Source: Ardenticatenaceae bacterium (lineage in GTDB: Bacteria; Chloroflexota; Anaerolineae; Promineifilales; Promineifilaceae). Taken from it: DNA of 64,000 bases. Shown here piece by piece: positions 38,461-47,342 of the stretch. The first letter of the stretch is position 1. Each line of letters opens with the position of its first letter. A model generated the notes under the pieces. The model was not told the DNA's origin. It saw only the letters and a program-made list of their open reading frames with translations, and did not search any database. The stretch is from assembly GCA_020634235.1 (NCBI GenBank), contig JACKCB010000002.1, positions 124,001-188,000 on the forward strand. Direction: 5' to 3'. The position numbers were made by a program, and so were the translations under genes.

Positions 38461-40218
38461 ATGAAACGCACCTTCCCCCTGGCACGCTTCGACCTCCATC
38501 GCCCCGGTTTCTATGCCCTGCTGCTGCTGGCCGCCAGCCTGCCCTTTGAATGGCCAGGCGTAACCCTGGGGCCACTGCGCCTGACCAACCTGGAGCTGCT
38601 GCTGGCCCTGGTCCTGGGGCTGAGCCTGGCCAGTATCTGGCAGGAGCGAGGCTGGCGCGGGCGGGCAAGCTGCCCGGCCGGGTGGTTGTGGCTGTGGGCG
38701 GCGCTGGCCGGGCTGATGATCCTCTCAGCCCTGCTGGCCCCGGCGCTAAACGGCAACGCCCTCAAAGCCAGCGTGCGCGCCATCACTGGCCTGCTGCTCG
38801 CCCTGGCTATCCCCCAACTTGTGCGCCGGCCGCGCGACCTGACCTGGCTGGCCCTGGCCCTGTGCGGCGGCGGCTTGCTGGCCGCAGCCATTGGCTGGCT
38901 GGAGATTGCCAGCAATACGCTCTTCCCCTGGTTGGACAATCTGCGCGAGATCCCTACCACCGCCGGACCTTTCCGCCGCCTTTCGGGCAGTTTTGCCCAC
39001 GCCAACCAGGCAGCCATGTACATCGAAGCAACCTTACCGCTGCTGCTGGCGCTGCTGTGGCAGGCGGCCCGGCAGCGGCGCTGGTTCCCGGCCGGGTTGG
39101 CCACCGTGGCCGGTTTGCTCTACTTGCAGGGCAGTCTACTCACCTACAGCCGGGCCAGTTTTGTGGCCATTGGCCTCAGCAGCCTGCTGGTGGTCCTGCT
39201 CAATCGCCGCCGCCTGGGACTAATCTGGTTGGGGCTGGCGGGCAGCTTGCTGCTGCTGGTAGGGTTAAACACAGCCCTAAATCCAATCTTCCGCCTGCGG
39301 CTGAGCAGTGAGGGGGATAATGAATGGTACAGGCTGACCCTGACCGCGCCGGAAACGCTGACCATCCCGGCCGGGGAGGTACTAACGACCACCGTCACCG
39401 TGCGCAACGACGGCTTCCTCACCTGGCGCAGCAGCGGCCCCAACCCCATCTACCTGGGCGCACACTGGTATCCAGCCTCTGCCAACAAAAAACTGGGGGC
39501 CGAGCCGCGCTGGCCGCTGCCCCAGGTTGTCCGGCCGGGGGATAGCGTGGTTTTATCGGTGCCGGTGCAGGCTCCGCTGCAGCCCGGTAACTACCAGTTG
39601 GAATGGGACATGGTCCAGGAGCAGATAGTCTGGTTCAGTGAGAAGAATGGCCAGCATTGGACCAGCCAGGTCACCATACTGCCGGGCAACGCACAGACCT
39701 TGGCCGGCCTGGCGCAGGATGAGGCTTTACAGGCCTGGCAGCAGGTGGTGGAAAGACCCTCGCCGCTGCCGCCCATCCCCGGCCGGGGCGTGCTGTGGCG
39801 CATCGCTGCCCGGCAGTTCCTGGCCCACCCGCTGCTGGGCATCGGCCTGGACAACTTCCGGCTGACCTACGGCACGTACCTGGACCAGTCCGTCTGGAAC
39901 GAATCGGTGCATACCAACAACTGGTACCTGGAGATGCTGGTCTCTTTGGGGGTCTTGGGCAGCCTGCCCTTCTTTGCCTGGTTGCTGTTGCTGGGGTGGG
40001 ATATGTGGCGCAAACTGCCCCGGCCGGGGACCACCGTCTGGCGGATGGCCGTAGCCGCCGGCCTGCTGGCCTATTTGCTGCATGGGTTGCTTGATTACTT
40101 CCTACTTTTCTATAATACCGGGCTGTTGTTTTGGTTACTGGTAGGCTTGTGGATCAGCCCGGTTGTGGACAGCCCTCTGGAAAACGTCGCGCCACCACCT
40201 GCAGAAGCAATGTTATGA
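38461..40218 (+). CDS. O-antigen ligase/polymerase-like protein with an extracytoplasmic Ig-like insert
   Basis: 585 aa. Membrane helices run through residues 1-280, and again from about 480 to 575. The Wzy/WaaL signature is 'GSFAHANQAAMYIEATLPLLLAL', plus 'LLGIGLDNFRLTYGTY...NESVHTNNWYLEMLVSLGVLG' with the conserved histidine in the large outer loop. Inserted at about 290-405 is a beta-rich domain ('LTLTAPETLTIPAGEVLTTTVTVRNDGFLTWRSSGPNPIYLGAHW', 'VRPGDSVVLSVPVQAP...GNYQLEWDM') like the NBR1-type/CARDB Ig folds. I know of no common WaaL with this insert. It overlaps the next gene by 4 bp. Confidence 0.85.
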   Translation: MKRTFPLARFDLHRPGFYALLLLAASLPFEWPGVTLGPLRLTNLELLLALVLGLSLASIWQERGWRGRASCPAGWLWLWAALAGLMILSALLAPALNGNALKASVRAITGLLLALAIPQLVRRPRDLTWLALALCGGGLLAAAIGWLEIASNTLFPWLDNLREIPTTAGPFRRLSGSFAHANQAAMYIEATLPLLLALLWQAARQRRWFPAGLATVAGLLYLQGSLLTYSRASFVAIGLSSLLVVLLNRRRLGLIWLGLAGSLLLLVGLNTALNPIFRLRLSSEGDNEWYRLTLTAPETLTIPAGEVLTTTVTVRNDGFLTWRSSGPNPIYLGAHWYPASANKKLGAEPRWPLPQVVRPGDSVVLSVPVQAPLQPGNYQLEWDMVQEQIVWFSEKNGQHWTSQVTILPGNAQTLAGLAQDEALQAWQQVVERPSPLPPIPGRGVLWRIAARQFLAHPLLGIGLDNFRLTYGTYLDQSVWNESVHTNNWYLEMLVSLGVLGSLPFFAWLLLLGWDMWRKLPRPGTTVWRMAVAAGLLAYLLHGLLDYFLLFYNTGLLFWLLVGLWISPVVDSPLENVAPPPAEAML

Positions 40219-41342
40219 CCCAATCGTTACGAATCGGCTTTGACGGAACGCCTCTGCTTGGCCACCGCTCTGGGGTAGGCTATTACACCAGCCGCCTGCT
40301 CAGCGCCCTGGTACAAGACAACCCGGATTGGGAGTATCTGCTCTACTCAAACCGCCCGCTTGGTCCGCTGGAGCCGCCGCTCAGCCAGGTGCAGCAGGTG
40401 GCCCGGTATTTTCCGCGCAGCCGCTGGGTATGGATGCAAACCATCCTGCCGCGAACTATCCGCCAGAGCCAACCCCATCTGTGCCACTTCACCAACGCCC
40501 TGGCCCCGCTGAGGCAGCCCCGCCCCTACATTCTCACCGTTCACGATGCCTCCCTGTTTGTCTATGGCCAATACCATCCCTGGGCACGTCACCTGACGAT
40601 TCGCCTGACGCTGCCCATTGCCGTGCGGCGCGCAGCCGCCGTCATTGCCGTGTCGGAACATGCCCGCCAAGAGCTGCTGCGCGTGTTACAGGCCCCGGCC
40701 GGGAAGATTCACGTCGTCCACGAGGCCGCGCCCAACGGCTTCCAGCCCCTGGTTTCGCCCACCGCCCGCGCCGCCCTGCGCCACAAATACCATCTGCCCG
40801 ACGAATACCTGCTCTACGTGGGCACCCTGGAGCCGCGCAAGAACCTCAGCCGGCTCATTCGCGCCCTCAAGCAAGTTCGCGCGGCCGGGCATCGCCACCG
40901 CCTGGTGCTGGTTGGCCCACAGGGCTGGATGATGCAAAACTTTCGCAAAGAGATCGCGGCCGAGGACATGACCGACGCCGTACAGTTTCTGGGCTACGTG
41001 CCCACCGCCGATCTCCCAGGGCTGTATTCCCTGGCCACCCTCTTCGTCTTTCCGTCCCTATACGAAGGCTTCGGCCTGCCCCCGCTGGAGGCCATGGCCT
41101 GCGGCACCCCCGTCGTCAGCAGCAACCGCTCCTCCCTGGCTGAAATCTGCGGCGACGCAGCCCACCTGGTAAACCCAGAAGATACCCCGCAAATAGCCCA
41201 GGCGCTGTGCGAACTGCTGGAGGATCCGGCCCGGCGGGCTGCCTTGGGGCAGCGAGGCCTGGCCCGGGCTAAAACATTCTCCTGGCAGCGTGCCGCCCAG
41301 GAAACGGCCGCCATCTATCGCCAGGTCGCCGCAGCCTCGTGA
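40215..41342 (+). CDS. GT4-type glycosyltransferase
   Basis: 375 aa from ATG 40215, which overlaps the upstream stop (ATGA); the frame is open earlier but the sequence there belongs to the neighbour. 'GFDGTPLLGHRSGVGYYTSRLLSALV', 'ILTVHDASLFVYGQYHPWARH', 'GTLEPRKNLSRLIRAL' and 'FVFPSLYEGFGLPPLEAMACGTPVVSS' are the GT1/GT4 scheme with the nucleotide-sugar-binding EGFGLPPLEA motif. Mannosyl-transferase-like in style. Adds a sugar to the lipid-linked repeat unit that the flippase exports. Confidence 0.93.
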   Translation: MTQSLRIGFDGTPLLGHRSGVGYYTSRLLSALVQDNPDWEYLLYSNRPLGPLEPPLSQVQQVARYFPRSRWVWMQTILPRTIRQSQPHLCHFTNALAPLRQPRPYILTVHDASLFVYGQYHPWARHLTIRLTLPIAVRRAAAVIAVSEHARQELLRVLQAPAGKIHVVHEAAPNGFQPLVSPTARAALRHKYHLPDEYLLYVGTLEPRKNLSRLIRALKQVRAAGHRHRLVLVGPQGWMMQNFRKEIAAEDMTDAVQFLGYVPTADLPGLYSLATLFVFPSLYEGFGLPPLEAMACGTPVVSSNRSSLAEICGDAAHLVNPEDTPQIAQALCELLEDPARRAALGQRGLARAKTFSWQRAAQETAAIYRQVAAAS

Positions 41343-41451
41343 AACTACAACCCGCCCCCAATCCCCCAGGCCAGGGCGGTCAGTTCTCCCCGCCACCACA
41401 CGCCTGTCCTCCGCCAACAGGGCCTACACCAGTGGTCGCCGCCAGGCATGT

Positions 41452-41480
41452 TTGCATGCGGTTTCTGACTGTGCTAATAT
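41452..41480 (+). promoter_or_regulatory. Sigma-70-type promoter of a candidate RNA gene
   Basis: -35 TTGCAT (41452-41457), 17-bp spacer, -10 TAATAT (41475-41480). Spacing is ideal and AT-richness downstream (CTATTTAA) stands out from the GC-rich surroundings. Predicted start near 41487. Confidence 0.65.
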
Positions 41481-41486
41481 CTATTT

Positions 41487-41720
41487 AACCCTGCTGTGTA
41501 CGTGATGGTTTGCGCTTTTTGAGCCAACGCCATCCTTTTGGGAAAAGGCATACAGCGAGGCGCTGTAGTAGCTGAAAGGCCAGGCAAACCCTCGTGGCAA
41601 CTCATTTCCCACCTGCTTATGCAGGTTCAAAACAAGGCATCCACACGGCATGGCGGGGCTGTGTTCTTTTGGTCAGTTCGCAAATCTGGGCCTCTGATCC
41701 CTATCAGGGGCTTTTATTTT
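41487..41720 (+). ncRNA. Candidate structured non-coding RNA, about 230 nt
   Basis: Bounded by a promoter-like pair and an intrinsic terminator, with no plausible reading frame. Within it are exact small hairpins CCTTTT-GGG-AAAAGG, ACAGCG-AGG-CGCTGT and ACCTGC-TTAT-GCAGGT, a possible ACACGGC...GCTGTGT stem, and long-range pairs GGTTTGCG / CGCAAATC and CGCCAT / ATGGCG that could close a rod-like fold. 6S RNA or a leader element for the MBL gene are possible, but I cannot assign a family. It has none of the landmark sequences of RNase P RNA, tmRNA or SRP RNA. The rest of 41343-41857 holds nothing I recognise. Confidence 0.55.
41690..41720 (+). terminator. Intrinsic terminator of the candidate RNA
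   Basis: GCCTCTGAT - CCCT - ATCAGGGGC (9 bp with one G-U) followed directly by TTTTATTTT. The best terminator in the window by T-tract, and not preceded by any convincing gene within 340 bp. Confidence 0.85.
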
Positions 41721-41857
41721 GCGGTTCTTTGCGAATTCAGGGGGTAACAAGTCTGGTTACAGCGGACTTCGGACACGTACGCCACCGGGCAGCCCAGTTC
41801 CCGGCTTCGTCATGGCCGGCCCCGGCGAAATCTCAAAGAGCCAGTATAGAGTGAACT

Positions 41858-42694
41858 ATGGTCCGCGAGCGTATCGCCGACGACATCTACGTATTCACCA
41901 GTCGCCTCTATGCCCAGGAAACGGCCGGGGCTATCATCACGAAAGCGGGCGTCATTCTCATCGACACCCTGTTTTATCCAGAAGAGACGCTGGCGATCCG
42001 GCAGTTCCTGGAGGAACGGCTGGGTCAGCCGATTCGCTACGTCATCAACACCCACTACCACGCCGACCACACGCAGGGCACTTTTCTGTTCCCGGAGGCG
42101 CATGTGATCAGTCACACGCGCTGCCACGATTTGCTAAACACGGTGGGGCGTGATGGGCTGGCCCAGGCCAAAGAGCAGTTGAACAATTTCGAAGAGGTTG
42201 AGATTGTGCTGCCCGACCTGACCTTTGACCAGGGCCATCTGGACCTTCATCTGGGCGGGAAGACTGTTCGCCTGCTGCACATGCCGGGGCATAGTCCGGA
42301 TGTGATCGGCGTGCTGCTGATGAAAGACCGCATCCTGTTTGCTTCAGACAACATGATGCCCGTCCCCACCCTGTTTGACGGCAGCTATGACGACCTGGTG
42401 CATTCATTGGAAATGATGCTGGAGATGGGGCTGGACTGCATTATCCAGGGACATGGGGAAGTGATTTTGCGCGGGGAGGTGGACAGCATCTTGGCAAGCA
42501 ATCTGAACTACCTGCGGCTGATCAAGCAAAAGGTGACCAAATTGCTGGAGGCCGGCAAGTCCGCGGAGAGCTTGCAGACGATTACGATTGAGAGCTGCGG
42601 CAAATCTCGCATTCCGCTCAACGGGCTGGTTACCGATCTACATCAGGCCAATCTGCTGCGCCTTTACAACGATCTGGCCGCCAACGGTGGGTAA
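41858..42694 (+). CDS. Metallo-beta-lactamase-fold hydrolase
   Basis: 278 aa. Dinuclear metal motif 'NTHYHADHTQGTFLFP' (residues 64-79), further ligands in 'MPGHSPDVIGV' and 'ASDNMMPV', and 'IIQGHGEVI' near the C-terminus. The chain matches the glyoxalase II/quorum-lactonase superfamily in general; the substrate is unclear. No signal peptide. The next gene starts inside its last codons, so they are translated together. Confidence 0.9.
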   Translation: MVRERIADDIYVFTSRLYAQETAGAIITKAGVILIDTLFYPEETLAIRQFLEERLGQPIRYVINTHYHADHTQGTFLFPEAHVISHTRCHDLLNTVGRDGLAQAKEQLNNFEEVEIVLPDLTFDQGHLDLHLGGKTVRLLHMPGHSPDVIGVLLMKDRILFASDNMMPVPTLFDGSYDDLVHSLEMMLEMGLDCIIQGHGEVILRGEVDSILASNLNYLRLIKQKVTKLLEAGKSAESLQTITIESCGKSRIPLNGLVTDLHQANLLRLYNDLAANGG

Positions 42695-43949
42695 AGATTA
42701 CCTTAGCAAGTCAGCGCAGCTTCGTCCGCCGCTGGGCGAGGCGGAGCAAGCGTTCATGGTGGCCTGCCTGCGCTTGCCGGAATTGCCGCCAACCCCGGCC
42801 GGGACCCTCGATTGGCCAACCCTTACCGACCGTCTTATTGGGGATGGCCTGGCTCCCCACGTTTACCGCCGCTATCGTGAACAGCCCGACCTGCTCCCGG
42901 CCGGGGTGCTAAACAGCGTCAAACGCAACTACTACCAAAACGCCTCTGCCAACCACATTCGCTTGCAGGAACTGCGCCAGATTGGCCAGGCGCTGCACGA
43001 GGCTGGCATTCGTCTGCTCGTCCTCAAAGGGGGGGCCTTGGCCACCACCGTCTTCCCCGACCCGGCCCTGCGCTTCATGGGCGACCTGGACGTGGCGGTG
43101 CCGCCCGCCCACAGCGCCGCCGCCCTACGCCTGCTGCAAGCCCGCGGCTACCTGCTGCATGACGACATTGCCAGCCTGGATGATCCTGCTCTGCTGCGTG
43201 AACAGGGCTGGCACCTACGCCTGACCCGCACCGTGTGGGGCAAGCAGGTAGAGTTGGAGTTCCATTGGCCCATGCGCGAGCAGGTGCTGGTGAGCCAGGT
43301 TGCCACGCTGGATGTGCGCCGCATGTGGCAAACCGCCGCAGCGTTGGATGAAAGCGCCAATCTCTGGCAGCCCGCCCCGCCGCTGATGCTGCTGCATCTC
43401 TGCCTGCACACCGGCTTACAGCACCGCTTCAACGATTTGGGGCTGCGTCACTATCTGGATATTGACCGGGTCGTGCGCCATTACCAGGCCCGGCCGGGGT
43501 TTTGGCCTACCGTTGTCCAGGAAGCGCAGGCAACTCGCGCCAGCCACGTAACCTACTTTTGCCTGATGCTGGCCACTGAACTGCTGGGGACCCCCATCCC
43601 GGCCGGGGTGCTGGACACCCTCCGCCCGCCCGCCTGGAAGATCAGGCAGTTGAACAGGCTGCTCCGCCCCGACGACATCATCAACCGCCGCCGCGCCCTG
43701 TACGACCGTCGCCGCTGGTGGTGGCGGTTGCTAACCACCGACCGCCTGGCGGATCTGCTCCTTGGCCCCTGGCAGGTGCTCTTCCCCGGCCGGGATTTCC
43801 TGGCCAGCTACTACCACACCCAGGCCGGTTGGCGGCTGGCCGCCTATGCCTGCTGGCACCCCTTCCACGCCCTGGCGCGCGCCGCCCGCCGTCGCCTGCA
43901 AAACGCCCAATCTTTGCTCAAGCGCCGCGGCCACCTACAGCGCGGCTAG
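42687..43949 (+). CDS. Nucleotidyltransferase-family protein (NTP_transf_5 type)
   Basis: 420 aa from GTG 42687, overlapping the MBL stop by 8 bp; a start at ATG 42756 is the alternative. 'HEAGIRLLVLKGGALATTVFPDPALRFMGDLDVAVPPAHSAAALRLLQARGY' contains the KGG and D-x-D (MGDLDV) of the uncharacterised nucleotidyltransferase family PF14907-like proteins, often near polysaccharide genes. 'VELEFHWPM' provides the third acidic position. It follows the surface polysaccharide unit and may modify a sugar or small molecule. Four palindrome copies disrupt its linkers as PAG or RPG. Confidence 0.82.
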   Translation: MGKDYLSKSAQLRPPLGEAEQAFMVACLRLPELPPTPAGTLDWPTLTDRLIGDGLAPHVYRRYREQPDLLPAGVLNSVKRNYYQNASANHIRLQELRQIGQALHEAGIRLLVLKGGALATTVFPDPALRFMGDLDVAVPPAHSAAALRLLQARGYLLHDDIASLDDPALLREQGWHLRLTRTVWGKQVELEFHWPMREQVLVSQVATLDVRRMWQTAAALDESANLWQPAPPLMLLHLCLHTGLQHRFNDLGLRHYLDIDRVVRHYQARPGFWPTVVQEAQATRASHVTYFCLMLATELLGTPIPAGVLDTLRPPAWKIRQLNRLLRPDDIINRRRALYDRRRWWWRLLTTDRLADLLLGPWQVLFPGRDFLASYYHTQAGWRLAAYACWHPFHALARAARRRLQNAQSLLKRRGHLQRG

Positions 43950-43958
43950 CGGCACACC

Positions 43959-44849
43959 TCACGGGACCAGCACCGTCAATTTGCCCGGCAGAATCTCATA
44001 TTCGATGTGCGTTTCCGAGAAGGCAATCACCTCGCCATCCGCATGAATTGGTGTGCCCGGCTCGCTTTCGATGGTCAGGCGCGTGGTCTGGCCAAACGTG
44101 AGCTTGGGGTGCTTAATGTGCGTCCCATTGAACAGGCGCGGCAGAATTGTCAGCACTTCCCATTTGGACAGATCAGGCGCCAGCACAAAATCTAGCAGCC
44201 CATCGTCCATAGTCGCGCCTGGCGACATGAGGAAAAGACCGCCGGTGCGCGGGCTGTTGCAAACCGACAGGAGCAGGGTAGGCCCTTCATAGCCGCCCCC
44301 ATCCCAGGTAATGCGCATCTGCCACGCCTTCAAGCGGATAATCGCCTTGACCAGGGCTGCCACGTAACGAATGTTGCCCGACACCCTGGTCATCTTGATA
44401 TTCTCGATCGTGACCATAGGCTCCATAGCCACGGCGCAGTTGTTGTCGAAGTAATGGTTGTTCACCCGGCCGGCGTCGATCTGGCGCGTTTTACCGGCCG
44501 CAATCACCCGCACCGCCTCATCCAGGTCGCGTGGCAGCCCCACCATATCACCAAAATCGTTACCTGTGCCCACCGGCAGCAGGCCCAGGGGCACAGTTGG
44601 CCCATCTCCGGCGGCCTGGATCAGCCCATTCACCACTTCGTTGGCTGTGCCATCTCCGCCGGCGGCCACAACGGCGTCGTAGCCCGCCAGGGCCGCGGCG
44701 CGCGCCTCGCCTGTCCCCTGGCCAGGGGCTTCAGTTTGTACCAGGTCATAGGTTACTCCGGCCGCGGCCAGGGCTGCCTCTATGGCCGGGATGCGCTCTT
44801 TGGCCCCCCAGCGATTGGCGTATGGATTGAGGATGATCTTGATTTTCAT
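43959..44849 (-). CDS. Diacylglycerol kinase-family lipid kinase
   Basis: 296 aa from ATG 44849 (GGTGA upstream; the frame is open to 45002 but overlaps the GDPD gene). 'KIILNPYANRWGAKERIPAIEAAL' start, catalytic glycine loop 'VVAAGGDGTANEVVNGL', 'GLLPVGTGNDFGDMVGLP' and 'IHADGEVI': the DagK/YegS/LcbK family. Phosphorylates diacylglycerol or a related lipid, feeding phosphatidate back to phospholipid synthesis. Next to a glycerophosphodiesterase on the same strand, which suggests a phospholipid recycling pair. Confidence 0.93.
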   Translation of the reverse strand: MKIKIILNPYANRWGAKERIPAIEAALAAAGVTYDLVQTEAPGQGTGEARAAALAGYDAVVAAGGDGTANEVVNGLIQAAGDGPTVPLGLLPVGTGNDFGDMVGLPRDLDEAVRVIAAGKTRQIDAGRVNNHYFDNNCAVAMEPMVTIENIKMTRVSGNIRYVAALVKAIIRLKAWQMRITWDGGGYEGPTLLLSVCNSPRTGGLFLMSPGATMDDGLLDFVLAPDLSKWEVLTILPRLFNGTHIKHPKLTFGQTTRLTIESEPGTPIHADGEVIAFSETHIEYEILPGKLTVLVP

Positions 44850-44893
44850 GCATTTCACCGGCACAGAAGGGATTGCACCGGGCGGCCGGCGGT

Positions 44894-45613
44894 TCAGGTG
44901 TGGGCAAGGCTCTGCCGGATTCGCCCAGGCTGGTTGGTAATGATACCATGAACGCCCAAGGCGGCTAGTTGCTGCGCCCCGGCCGGGTCGTCCACCGTCC
45001 ACACATGCACCCGATAACCATGCTGCCGCGCCCAGGCCATATAGCCCTCGTCCACCATCGCATAATGGGGATGGTCCGCCTCACCACCGGCCAGCCGGTA
45101 GGCCCAGCGCAGCCAGCGTGGCTGCCGGATCATGCCTACCAGGGTAGCGCGGGTGAGACAGCGCCTGGCTCGCCGCACCGACAAGGGGTTGAACGAGGAG
45201 ACCAGTACCTGGCGCTCCAGGTGATAGGCGGCAATGCGGTCGGCGACGGCCAGTTCCAGGTGGTGATCGCGCCAGCCCCAATCCTTAATTTCGATGTTAT
45301 ACAGCAGGCTGGGACCAAAGGCCTCGAACAGTTCGTCCAAGGTGGGAATGGTTTGCCCGGCGCCGGCATCCAGGGCCTGAAGCTGGGCCAGAGTCAGATC
45401 CGTAACCCGGCCGGTGCCATTGGTCGTGCGGTCCACGGTGGCGTCGTGCATGATCACAATCTGCCCATCGGCCGAGAACTGGACATCCAGTTCCACACCA
45501 TCGGCACCCTGCTCCTGGGCCAGGGCAAAGGCGGCCAGGGTGTTCTCCGGCGCGCCGGCGCTGGCTCCCCGGTGCCCAATAATCAAGGGGGTGTTTGTCG
45601 TTAGCCAGTCCAT
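44894..45613 (-). CDS. Glycerophosphodiester phosphodiesterase
   Basis: 239 aa cytoplasmic GDPD (UgpQ type, no signal peptide). 'LIIGHRGASAGAPENTLAAFALAQEQGADGVELDVQFSADGQIVIMHDATVDRTTNGTG' has the catalytic HR, E-x-D and H residues. Hydrolyses deacylated phospholipids to sn-glycerol-3-phosphate and an alcohol. The start codon is preceded by CCCGGCCGGG within the ribosome-binding region (45618-45628), one of the few copies that overlap a start. Confidence 0.95.
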   Translation of the reverse strand: MDWLTTNTPLIIGHRGASAGAPENTLAAFALAQEQGADGVELDVQFSADGQIVIMHDATVDRTTNGTGRVTDLTLAQLQALDAGAGQTIPTLDELFEAFGPSLLYNIEIKDWGWRDHHLELAVADRIAAYHLERQVLVSSFNPLSVRRARRCLTRATLVGMIRQPRWLRWAYRLAGGEADHPHYAMVDEGYMAWARQHGYRVHVWTVDDPAGAQQLAALGVHGIITNQPGRIRQSLAHT

Positions 45614-45663
45614 GGTAACCCGGCCGGGGAGCAGACAACCAGCTCCCCAAGACCAATAATCCG

Positions 45664-46995
45664 CTACAACTCCACAAAATAGGAGTCGGCCGCACGATCC
45701 AGCAGCTCCTTGGTCAGGCGTGGCTCCGTCCCCTCATAACTACTAACGTCAATAATCTGGTCCAAAAGGTCACGCGGATGGTTAGCCCGCAGCTTACGCC
45801 CCTTCTTCACATAATACTCCTGCAGCAAATAGCGCACCCCTTGCTCATCATAAGGGATGTTACGCAGGCGGCAAACGCGCCGGAAAATCTCACGATAGCT
45901 GTCGAATGACGGAGAAGTAATCTCAATCTTATGCCGGATACGGCGCAAGAACGCCTCGTCAACCAGGTCGCGGGGCGGCAAGTTTGTCGAGAAGACCAGC
46001 AGCAGCTCAAAGGGCACCTCAATCTTGCGCCCGGTCGCCAGCGCCAGGAAGTCGATATTCTTCTCCATCGGCACAATCCAGCGATTCAGCAAATCGCGCG
46101 GCCGGATCTGCTGCCGCCCAAAGTCGTCAATCAGGAACATCCCCCCGTTGGCCTTCATCTGGAACGGCGCTTCATAAAACTTACCGGTGTGATCATATAC
46201 CAGGTCCAAGGCATCCAGCGTAAGCTCACCACCCACCATGATCACCGGCCGCTTAATACGCAGCCAACGGGCATCGCTGCGATGGGCACCCAGTGAGCCG
46301 GTCGAACCTTCGCGCTCGGCCTTGTTCACCGCCACGTGGTTGATCTCGTCATACACCTTGATGATCTGACCATCCACAATGACCGCGTGCGGGATGTACA
46401 TATCTTCCGCCAGGACCATTCGCCCCACGCTTTCAGCAATGGTCGTCTTGCCGTTTCCAGGCGGACCGTAAAGAAAAATAGACCGGCCGGAGTTCACTGC
46501 CGGCCCAATCTTGTTGAAGACATTCTCTTCCAGCACCAGGTGGGCCAGCGATTGGCGCATCATGCGCTGGTTCACCGTTAACCGGCCGGGGCCTTGCACC
46601 CGAATCGCCGCCACATACTCCTCCCACGGCACCGGAGCCACACCCATATAAGTCGTCCGTTCCAACTGTTCCCGCGCCCGGGCCGCGCCCTTAGACGTGA
46701 TCACATATTGGTACGACCCAGCCCCCAGTCCGCCGGAGCCTTTCACCTCGCACATCTGCTCCCGCTTCAAGAACTCCATAATCGGATTCATTACCGTCTG
46801 ATACGGCAGGCGGAGCTGTTCGGCAATCTCATAACCGGTAACCTGGCCGCGGAAATACATGATCTTGATGGCCATATCCGCCAAAAAGCCATGCGTCAGA
46901 CCCGTATCTTCCATGCTTTGAATGGCTTTCGGGCGCCAACCAGTGGACCTGAAGTCTAAGTCTGTGTCCGATTGTTCCAATGTATTATCAATCAC
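45664..46995 (-). CDS. AAA ATPase with N-terminal winged-helix domain
   Basis: 443 aa from GTG 46995 (GGAGAGG upstream). Residues about 28-110 form a winged helix ('FRGQVTGYEIAEQLRLPYQTVMNPIMEFLKREQMCEV'). The ATPase core has Walker A 'LYGPPGNGKTTIAE', Walker B 'GGMFLIDDFGRQQ', sensor 'LLLVFSTNLPP' and an arginine finger region 'AFLRRIRHKIEI'. Widespread in Chloroflexota, often near pilus or secretion genes, but none is near here. Function unknown. Contains only two CCGGCCGG cores, so it is relatively palindrome-poor. Confidence 0.85.
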   Translation of the reverse strand: MIDNTLEQSDTDLDFRSTGWRPKAIQSMEDTGLTHGFLADMAIKIMYFRGQVTGYEIAEQLRLPYQTVMNPIMEFLKREQMCEVKGSGGLGAGSYQYVITSKGAARAREQLERTTYMGVAPVPWEEYVAAIRVQGPGRLTVNQRMMRQSLAHLVLEENVFNKIGPAVNSGRSIFLYGPPGNGKTTIAESVGRMVLAEDMYIPHAVIVDGQIIKVYDEINHVAVNKAEREGSTGSLGAHRSDARWLRIKRPVIMVGGELTLDALDLVYDHTGKFYEAPFQMKANGGMFLIDDFGRQQIRPRDLLNRWIVPMEKNIDFLALATGRKIEVPFELLLVFSTNLPPRDLVDEAFLRRIRHKIEITSPSFDSYREIFRRVCRLRNIPYDEQGVRYLLQEYYVKKGRKLRANHPRDLLDQIIDVSSYEGTEPRLTKELLDRAADSYFVEL

Positions 46996-47277
46996 CGAGA
47001 ACCTCTCCTAACCTGAACAAGCCAGAATCAAAAACGCTTCGAGTCCCAGATCTTACCCCTTTTGCCACAATTACCACCGCCAGCACCTGCCACAGAAACA
47101 GGCGTCTGTGCCAGGGGACAAGCCCACAAAATACTGTTTGCCGGGCAGATTATAGCATGCTTTCCGCGCACACGGCGGGGAGAAGATAGTCCTACGCCAA
47201 CCAGACTGGTCAGGAGAGCACCGCCTGGCTGCCTAAGGCGCGGGGTCCGTCCAAAATCAACTTTGGACTTTCCGTCC

Positions 47278-47324
47278 GTAGTAACCGCTTTAGCGGTCTG
47301 CACGGCTAAAGCCTTTACTACAAA
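47278..47324. repeat. Intergenic palindromic repeat, GTAGTA/TACTAC type
   Basis: Starts GTAGTAACCGCTTTAGCGGT and ends TTTACTACAAAC; the ends are inverted and an inner GGCTAAAGCC-like core is present. The first 22 bases match the repeat at 63251-63272 exactly. A preceding hairpin GTCCAAA...TTTGGAC (47249-47268) may be part of the element. The remainder of 46996-47248 shows no gene. Confidence 0.8.
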
Positions 47325-47342
47325 CTTGATTGCGAGCGAATC

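Noticed and set aside
41487..41720. RNase P RNA, tmRNA or SRP RNA
   Set aside because: The landmark sequences (for example GAGGAAAGTCC of RNase P, the alanine-tRNA-like ends of tmRNA, the GGAAGCAGCC-type loop of SRP RNA) were not found.
41538..41747. Possible 69-codon small gene in the region called ncRNA
   Set aside because: It runs across the strong terminator, has no Shine-Dalgarno and no recognisable product.
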